64,000 nt of DNA from Lepeophtheirus salmonis (lineage: Eukaryota > Arthropoda > Copepoda > Siphonostomatoida > Caligidae), in contig NC_052140.2 in NCBI RefSeq assembly GCF_016086655.4, positions 8,618,001 to 8,682,000 of the forward strand, in the 5' to 3' direction. Made by a program: the position numbers and the translations under genes. The notes below the pieces were generated by a model that was given only the letters and a program-made list of their open reading frames with translations, was not told the DNA's origin and did no database searches. Shown piece by piece: positions 57,159 to 64,000 of this stretch. Within the stretch, counting starts at the first letter, position 1. The number at the start of each line of letters is the position of its first letter.

Positions 57159-57768
57159 CTATTCAATATGGCCGCCCATGTTCTCCACTACCAACTCCAG
57201 CCGGACCTTAACTTGCAGCATGACTTGACGATGAAGCTCTGGTCAAGGTTGGCTCAGGCATTCTTGAGGGCAGACTTCAGCTAGTCCTTGGACTTGTATT
57301 GGACTCCTGACAGCATCCCCTTTAAACGCCCAAACACTGAAAAGTCAAGACATCGATGATGACGACATCGGTTGGATTTTTCTTAAGCTTGTTGAGAAGA
57401 ATCTTTGACCTTGCGAGACGTTTTTCCTTGTCTACAGGCTTGAAGGCATGACGAGGGGTTCTCTCGTAGACCTAAAGGCCAAGATCTTTCTTAAGTAGCC
57501 GGTTTATGGTCCTTTTGCTGACGTTGAACTCCCTGGAGAGGCTGCTGACGGTGAACTTCCCTCTCTTGTCCTCGACAGACTTTTTCACGGCAGCAACCAT
57601 TTCGTCCGACCTTCGAGGCCTTGACTTAGATCTTGTGGTCACCTCAGGAGTCCCTTTGGCTACCACACTGTAAACAGTGGTGCAGCTACAGTTCAAAACC
57701 TTGGCAATTCCAGTGGGAGTTTTTCCCCACGCGGAAAGTTCCAAAATTGCAACTCGACGTCTCTCCAT
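57159..57768 (-). pseudogene. Tc1-like transposase lacking its catalytic core
   Basis: The ATG at 57768 opens a clean 98-codon frame. MERRRVAILELSAWGKTPTG is followed by IAKVLNCSCTTVYSVVAKG (first helix-turn-helix), the basic stretch RSKSRPRRSDEMVAAVKKS, and SSLSREFNVSKRTINRLLKK with DLGL (second helix-turn-helix). After a stop it continues VYERTPRHAFKPVDKEKRLA and RSKILLNKLKKNPTDVVII. The first two catalytic Asp motifs are then skipped, rejoining at LDFSVFGRLKGMLSG and ending VVENMGGHIE-stop at 57159-57161. An intact DNA-binding domain without a catalytic domain could in principle still bind element ends, but I see no evidence that it is expressed. Confidence 0.8.
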
Positions 57769-57939
57769 ATTATCGGCTGTTGTTTCACTGTTGCTATTTA
57801 GATTTTGCTGGAGTTTTGTTTATAACTAGTCAAGACCCTTGCCTATAAGTATAAACCGGGTTTAACTCAATAAAATCACGAATATGTGTATGGCCTAAAA
57901 TTTAAAGGAGGGTTCCGTTTTAGACGCGCACACCATTAT

Positions 57940-58170
57940 AGCAAGGGCATATAGGTTAGAATTACTCCAATATCCATCCTCAATTCCACTCTGTATCCAA
58001 CAAAGACTTACACTTATAACTCACCAGTAAATCCTCATTATTAATCTCTTTTCTTTCAGGAGCAGACGTACTAGTTATTACTTTATACTTATAATTTATG
58101 TCTTCAAGAATTAAATAAACTAAATAATGATGATAACATCTTTGGAAAATCAAAAAAACTTATTAAGATT
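57940..58170 (+). repeat. Dispersed repeat family A, further copy
   Basis: Forward: CCAATATCCATCCTCAATTC, CCAACAAAGACTTACACTTA, CTCTTTTCTTTCAGGAGCA and TTATGTCTTCAAGAATTAAA. The 5' part is missing. Confidence 0.6.
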
Positions 58171-59862
58171 GCCAACTAGAATAACACAATCTTGCACTCT
58201 AGGACATATTTTATACACCTCTGTTTATAAATCCATATAAATACTCAGTGGTAATCCCCGTCCTACATGAACACACGCTCTTAATACTTGGATGTTCTTT
58301 CCTCAAGCATTGCAACAACAAAATCCCTTCACCAGTATTTGGTCATATTTTTTACAATTATAAAAGTAAAGTGTTGTAAAATGTGTTAAGGGAGTGAGCA
58401 CGCCCAAAAATTTGTATGAGTTTCGTCATTTTCATTCCTTGAGTAGTTTGGTATTGATAATAATTAATAAACAATACTAATGGAATTGATCAAAGCATTT
58501 TTATTTCTGTATTTCTACTCAACTTTATCTCAACATTTCTCTCAGACACGTTTCACAGAAAAACAAAAAAAATATATAATGTTAAATTTAATTTGTAGAA
58601 ATGTTAAGTCAATCAGTGTTATGTCATTTTTTTTTCGATGTATATGCAAAAATAAATTGCTTGAAGCCTATGTACTGTATTATTGATCGACGTTTATTTG
58701 AGAAAAATGATGGAAAGTCTATTTAACGCTTGAATAAATACTTGACAGCTCATCCATTAACCAAAAGCGACCAAACACGAAAATAATCTGCTGTTGTCGC
58801 TGTTTCAAAAAATATATTTGATATGATTTGAAATAAGTTATTTGTAGGAGTGAAGAACTTTGACGACAATAAACAACAGTATTTACAAAAAGTTATTTTA
58901 TCATTAAGGTATAACTTCCTACAAAAAATGAATTACTTAAAAACTTTCCATTCACCCCCCCCCCCTCTTTTTAATATCCCAGGAGATTATAAGAGTATGG
59001 ATCTTTACCTTGGTAATGAATATAACTTTTAGGTATACAATAAATTTAATCAAATTAATTTCCTCAATTCCTCTACAAATTTATTCCTCTCTCCTTTACT
59101 TATCCATCTCCCCCCCCCTCATATGCTTTGAAGGAAAAACTTTTATTTAAATATTAGTGATGTACCACAAGGAGAACTCGTCAATGGGTACTCAACAAGG
59201 TGAATAGAAATACAAGGTTAGACCATCATGTAATCGGGCTAGCTAGAATTTTCAATTTAATGATGTATCGTACAAACTGCTAGGCAAGAAAAACCGATTC
59301 TGACAAAACATGCAACATGCATGTATGATAATGACGTAAATTTATTCAATTGTTCGACGTTTCTTTCTATTTTTTTACATCTTTTTAATTTAAAAGAAAG
59401 TTTGATAAATAACAATGGGATTATCTTCTAAATAAAAGTTTTTTATATATGTATTTTTGTTGTAATTTTCTAGACTGTACTCTTAACCCTACACGTAAAA
59501 ACCTTTATTTACAAAAAACATCAATAAACTATTATTCGTCTATAAATAAAAGGGTAAAATTGGATCTGTATTCTTTTGAGAGAAAGCTTGGAGATTCTTT
59601 CCCAATCGAATGGAAATGAAGTCTATATTTTCAAAGAACTGTAATCTTTTTTTTAATATTACAAACATAAGAAGAATATTATTAATAGTAGAAAAAAAAA
59701 CTTGCTTCCCTAAACGTTGATTAAAAAAGATAATTTATCATAAACCAATAGTTTTATAAAATAAAAAAAAATCCCTACTTCCTTATCTACGAGTTTATAG
59801 AGTACATTCATATATATATAATTTCTCAAATTTAACACTTTATGCACATCCATAAGTAATAT
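58171..59862. other. About 1.7 kb without a recognisable gene
   Basis: A 68-codon open frame at 58480-58686 begins with a hydrophobic stretch (MELIKAFLFLYFYSTLSQ) but has no recognisable domain. Two C-runs at about 58957 and 59110 resemble family G ends only by composition. Confidence 0.4.
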
Positions 59863-60710
59863 TCAGGGTGGATCAGAATTAAAGTCCTAGCCAATTTTTT
59901 TTTACAGTGTACGAGGTAAAATTGTGGAATTTTGGATCACTAACAAATAGGTTACCTTTTGGAAAAATGAATAGGATTACAAGAGATAATCTTTATCAGA
60001 GAATTCTTTATTAATATATCCTTTTATTTTTCAAAATCATTTCCTTTGGCTGCTACGTGGGCCTAAAGGGCCAAAGCACTTCTAAATAATGGCTTTGGAC
60101 ATGGACGTCCACAGCTGTTTGACAAAAACCTTAAAGTCATCCAAACTTGGGCGAAGTGTATCACAGGCTCTCTTCTCGACTATTCTCCAAATGGCACAGT
60201 CGAGGAAGAAATGCCTGTAGTGGAGGATGGGCAGACAACACATTATGCTTTAACCAAGTCAACAATTTCTTCCCTCTCTTGATCCGGTTAGCCTTGGTTG
60301 CTGCTTACAGCAGCTACCGATGTCGTCGTACGTAAGAGGCTTTCCTACAATTCTTCACATATCTCCTGACATGTCCAATTACTGACATTGAGATTCTTGT
60401 CCTGCAACTTCATCGACTAGGCTGGACCTAGGGTGATTGCAGTGTCCACATCCTCCAAGATCCCCATTTTTCAGCGTTTACTACTTCCAAGATACCTGTT
60501 AAAGCTCTGATCTGAAGCCTACACACATTTTATCTGGTAAGGAAGACTTTGGAAGAACCCCACGAACTTTATGATCTCCTCGAAACTCACTTGGACGTGG
60601 TGATCCTCTGCCCTCCCCCCATGAATATTTTCACTGCCTTGACGGAGTCGTCCTTTGCGGAGCCAAGGAATTCTAGATACATGGAAGTCTATCAACGTCA
60701 TTTTGTTTTC
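59863..60710 (-). pseudogene. Decayed Tc1-like element, third type
   Basis: At 59863 there is an end-like TTCAGGGTGGATCAGAATTA followed by AAGTCC. On the minus strand near 60330-60240 the pieces SYVRRHR and AATKANRIKRGKKLLTWLKH represent the linker between the DNA-binding and catalytic domains. Near 60200-60070 the piece CAIWRIVEKRACDTLRPSLD with DDFKVFVKQLWTSMSKAII is the C-terminal region. The catalytic Asp motifs are missing and the right terminus was not found. The end sequence resembles 62714-62738. Confidence 0.6.
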
Positions 60711-60999
60711 CTTTTCCCCATCCTTCTTTTGGTTATACTTTATAATCTGAACGTTTTTAGTGCTTAATTTGCATTTGGATTGGTATATAAACATATTAAA
60801 CGATATCCGTAATGTCAGTAATGAGCTTTGTATGTAAATTTTTAAAAATCAAAGCTTAAACTGTTAAAATAAAATTTGTAATTAAAAATATTTGAGGCAA
60901 ACTACAAAAAATTTCTGAGATGTGTAGTTTTCCATCTCTAAAATGTTAAACACATTATATTGGGCCCTTTTTTACTCTGATATATTATTGTATTGTAAC
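60711..60999. other. No recognisable feature
   Basis: AT-rich flank; nothing recognised. Confidence 0.4.
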
Positions 61000-61115
61000 A
61001 TTCAATTCTTTGGACCGGTCCTTTCTGTCCTTGGTACCGGTCCTTCGGTCTGTCAGTACTAGAACTGATTAAAAAATAAAATTGATTGACGGCATCTAGG
61101 ACCGTACTTTTTTCT
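61000..61115 (+). repeat. GGTCC-palindrome repeat (family F)
   Basis: It contains the palindrome GGACCGGTCC (about 61013-61022), TACCGGTCCTTCGGTCTGTC and AGTACTAGAACTGATTAAAA, aligning with the reverse of 11190-11370. Confidence 0.55.
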
Positions 61116-61254
61116 CGGCCTTTATTAGGATAAATTCTTTATGTAATTAAAAATTATTCAAAAATAATCAAGTACCATACTTTGTCAGTTTTAGGACTAA
61201 TATGTAGGATTGTAATGGAGCGGAAAGAGACTGAACTGATATGAAAAATGATAA

Positions 61255-61402
61255 AGAGGCCCGAAAAAATTTCAAGACTATCATTGGAGGGCCGCATTAC
61301 CACTTTTTTTTTTGTACTATTATAAATTATTATTGATCTATTTGCGGACCCCACTAAGTGAGGACAAGGGACGTGTGCGGTCCACACCACCCCTAGCCTA
61401 TT
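61255..61402 (-). mobile_element. hAT-like transposon end
   Basis: The reverse complement begins CTAGGGGTGGTGTGGACCGC and ends near GTGGTAATGCGGCCCTCCAA. The CAGGGGTGxxxxxxCxGCGGxCC opening and the GCGGCCC motif are typical of certain hAT-like non-coding ends. No transposase was found, so the identification is tentative. Confidence 0.35.
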
Positions 61403-61789
61403 TCTGTTAAAGGATTTGGATAAATAATTTAAGACGTTTATGGCAATTTCAATTTATCTGGCTATAAATGTTGCACCATCTATCCCTTTTTACTTAAAAA
61501 GGGTAAATATACTGTTTGCGGTAAAATAGTTTCATTTTTTATAATAAATGACAATCAGGATGTACAAATATAATTGGGCCTGACGTTATTTCATTATAAA
61601 GTTGTCTAGCCAATACAGTCATTCATTATTATTCGGTGAAGTAGTGAGGAACGTGCGTTTGTCATTAAAGAAATAAAATTACCAAAAATGATTTGACATA
61701 ATATTTTATAAAATTGAAATTATTGAAATTTAAGTATGTTATGTTAGAAGTTATCCAAATTCAGGAAGAAAAATTTATCTTTCAAGGTA

Positions 61790-62250
61790 ACGAGCGTGTG
61801 GAGTTCAAACTGAGTCTGTCATAGTAAAAATAAAAGAAAAGGGGAGTAGTGATGGAAATTGGGTGTATTTTTTAGTGGGCTTTTTTTTTTAGAAATTGGT
61901 TAACTGAATAATAAATTTTCTTTTCCATTGCTGATGGCATTATTATTTAACTACTGAATAGTAAATTTGCTACTAGATTCAATTAATTCAAAACCAAATT
62001 AAATATTTTTGTGTCCTCATCAAAGAAAGAGAGAGTTACCTTGATTTGCTGCAAAGTTAAGTCGTTGTTGGACTCAGAGCATGATTGAGGATTGACATCG
62101 GAGTAATTCTTACCAATGTCCTTGTTTATATCCTTTTTTCCTTCCTCTCTTGTCACAGCTGATTGTAGCTGATCTAATAAAACGTCATGACAGATAAGCT
62201 ACTCTCTTCCAAAACATTTTTCAAATTGTGTACCGGGTTGTCGACAATTA
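61790..62250 (-). repeat. Dispersed repeat family A, long copy
   Basis: Reverse orientation, about 460 bp: AACGAGCGTGTGGAGTTCAA, TTTTGTGTCCTCATCAAAGA, GTTGTTGGACTCAGAGCATG, GATTGAGGATTGACATCGGA, CACAGCTGATTGTAGCTGAT, AAAACGTCATGACAGATAAG and AACATTTTTCAAATTGTG. Confidence 0.7.
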
Positions 62251-62712
62251 AGAACTCCTACTAATTTCTCATAAAATTACAATGCTATCTTGGTGTAGTT
62301 TTTTTTATCTTGAAGGCATTGTGGCTGTGCAGATTTTTCTGCCACACCCACTAGTAACTCAGATCATAGAATTATTATTTCCATATTTGGGTCTCCATTA
62401 TTCTCTTAAGGTATTACCTTAAAAGATAGAATATTCCAATAATTGATATATTTTTGTACAGATGCACATAAAAATCCTTTCAGAAATTTGTATACTAAAT
62501 ATATTAAAAGGTAAAAAAATCAATCATTGTATGTTCAATGTCTCATAATTCATAAGGGGAAAAGGTTATATGCTTTCAACTCCTTTAACCTTCCCCATAA
62601 TATTTCTATATACATACATAACATTGAAGGATATAATGGGGTCGAAGAAAAATTGCCCCAAGGGAAAATTGCACGTCCTTTACTAAACAATCCATGTTAT
62701 ATACACAATATA
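62251..62712. other. No recognisable gene
   Basis: AT-rich. It includes two GAAAATTGC units at about 62640-62675 related to 41048-41146. Confidence 0.4.
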
Positions 62713-62713
62713 T

Positions 62714-62738
62714 AGTGTGGTCTATAATTAAAGTCCCT
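62714..62738. mobile_element. Tc1-like terminal repeat, isolated
   Basis: AGTGTGGTCTATAATTAAAG followed by TCCCT resembles the end at 59863 (CAGGGTGGATCAGAATTAAA then GTCC). No second end or transposase of this type was found nearby. Confidence 0.4.
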
Positions 62739-63012
62739 CAAGACATGAACGCGTTGAATAGAAGATCAATATCAGTGATAAAGAGTTTTCATAAGAAGGA
62801 TTACTTTTTTTAACAATTTTTATTTTGAAATATATGTAATTAATACGTGTTTTGAATCTGTTGTTTTGATTTTACTATTTATTATATATTTTCCCGTGTG
62901 AATGGAGTGGATCCCTCAAGTTGTAGTAGCATTTAATTACGGTTTAATTATGCTACCAAGCAAGAGCTTAAACCAAAATTTTGCTTTTATTTTTATGACT
63001 TTAACTTTAAAA

Positions 63013-64000
63013 TTGTCGGAGAAACAACCAAACAGAGATTGCGTGTAGAATTTCCTCCTCTCGGATGTGAGTCGAGAAGGCTGCAGAGACCGTTGGTATC
63101 TCCATTATACCGGTTTGATTTTAAATTCTTTAAATCGTTTTTCTATAATCTCATCTTTAAGTAGAATATATTGACCAAAGTTTGAAAGGAGACAAACCTG
63201 TGTTTTATTTCGTCAAAAATGATTAAAATACAGCATTAATTATTATTTTATAAAATTTAATTATGATAGAGATTATTCTAACCTATAAAAAATATTATTA
63301 AAGGTTTTCTCTAAAGCTATCTTAAGGAACAAAAAGAGAGAATAAAATAAAAAATTTGATCTAGCCTTTCTAAAATTGAAAAAAGGGTGCACGCTATATG
63401 CGGTACATAAAATTTTCCTACCTTTTATCGCAATATCTTTTATTTCAATACTTTTTATAGGTAATAAAAATGTATATCAAAACTATTTTTTACAAAATAA
63501 CTAAGAATGTATTTTCAGTATCTATATTCACTAAGTAACGAGTTTTTACCTTTTTTCATAATTTGATCAAGATTTGCTACCTACGAATGACCTCGTAGGG
63601 TAATGCAATTTTGTATAAGTAATTTTCATTAGGCAAATAAAATTTTGCTCTGTACCCGTAATCGAAATTCGACAAATGTTGAAAATAAAACTGGTCTAAT
63701 CTCCATCCCGACAACCCTCAACATCTAAAAGTCGATTTTGGAGCATCACTTCTCATACAGACAAGAAAAAAAAACAACTTTTACTGCTATAATATGGCTG
63801 ACTTGGGAGTTGCCTCCATGTGACCCTTCTCCAGGCTGACTTCAACCCCCTGGACTTTTCAGCTTATAATGTATTGGAGAAGAATGTATGCCACAGCACC
63901 CAGCTAAGTTTGAATTCGTTCAAAGTTGTCATCACGTTAGCTTTTTACACGGTGGACAAAGCCACCATCGTCCAAGAGCTACCAATCTGTTCGCCAGTGT
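63013..64000 (+). pseudogene. Decayed Tc1-like transposase (type K), cut by the window edge
   Basis: At 63013 the plus strand reads SEKQPNRDCV, stop, NFLLSDVSREGCRDRWYL, an N-terminal piece like that at 53438. A long AT-rich non-coding block follows. Near 63840 it reads ADFNPLDFSAYNVLEKNVCH, STQLSLNSFKVVITLAF and TVDKATIVQELPICSPV, the third catalytic region and part of the C-terminal tail. The middle of the enzyme is absent and the end lies beyond position 64000. Confidence 0.6.

Noticed and set aside
58480..58686. Small secreted-protein-like frame with a hydrophobic N-terminus
   Set aside because: Hydrophobic stretches are expected from T-rich DNA; no signal cleavage context, domain or repeat of cysteines supports it.

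Overview
The window looks like nuclear DNA of an arthropod, most likely a parasitic copepod of the sea-louse type. It is very AT-rich, holds one ordinary intron-containing animal gene, and is otherwise filled with decayed Tc1/mariner, hAT-like and Helitron-like transposons and MITE-like repeats. The copepod assignment is an inference from the overall style and the transposase families. No prokaryotic operon, CRISPR array, rRNA or tRNA gene was found, and nothing viral was recognised.

The only convincing protein-coding gene is a secreted animal haem peroxidase on the minus strand (35208-37186). It has two exons separated by a 62-bp GT-AG intron, which together encode 638 residues. It has a signal peptide, the distal WGQxLDHD motif, the QRGRDH motif and a normal C-terminal domain. 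Several usually conserved haem-pocket positions are changed and it carries two RGDS tripeptide-plus-serine motifs. About 0.4 kb downstream of its 3' end is a decayed nuclear copy of mitochondrial nad5 (about 34300-34780), recognisable only with the invertebrate mitochondrial code.

Layout. 1-4 kb: a decayed Tc1-like transposase whose C-terminal end is folded into a 73-bp inverted duplication, a 370-bp Tc1 deletion derivative, and a fragment of a second transposase. 4.3-6.4 kb: an AT-rich repeat with GC-rich inverted ends. 8.8-9.9 kb: an almost complete but frameshifted Tc1-like element. 11.4-14.5 kb: two copies of a MITE (one interrupted by an insertion) and a 560-bp foldback element. 15-18 kb: a minisatellite and two Helitron-like copies. 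18.8-19.9 kb: a second AT-rich element with GC-rich inverted ends. 21-30 kb: Tc1, hAT and mariner fragments and many copies of a dispersed repeat called here family A. 30-34 kb: no recognisable gene. 35-37 kb: the peroxidase. 38.5-42 kb: a repeat rich in GAGCG motifs that contains a 40-bp perfect palindrome, and a second internally deleted mariner. 43.7-53.9 kb: Tc1, mariner and Helitron-like remnants. 54.1-54.3 kb: a 95-bp-arm near-perfect inverted repeat. 56-64 kb: more family A copies and Tc1 remnants, the last one running off the window.

None of the transposases is intact, so the elements could now move only with enzymes supplied from elsewhere. I see no multi-gene system here. The points most worth following up are the altered peroxidase, the nad5 insertion, the long inverted repeats, and the repeat families defined by shared ends.
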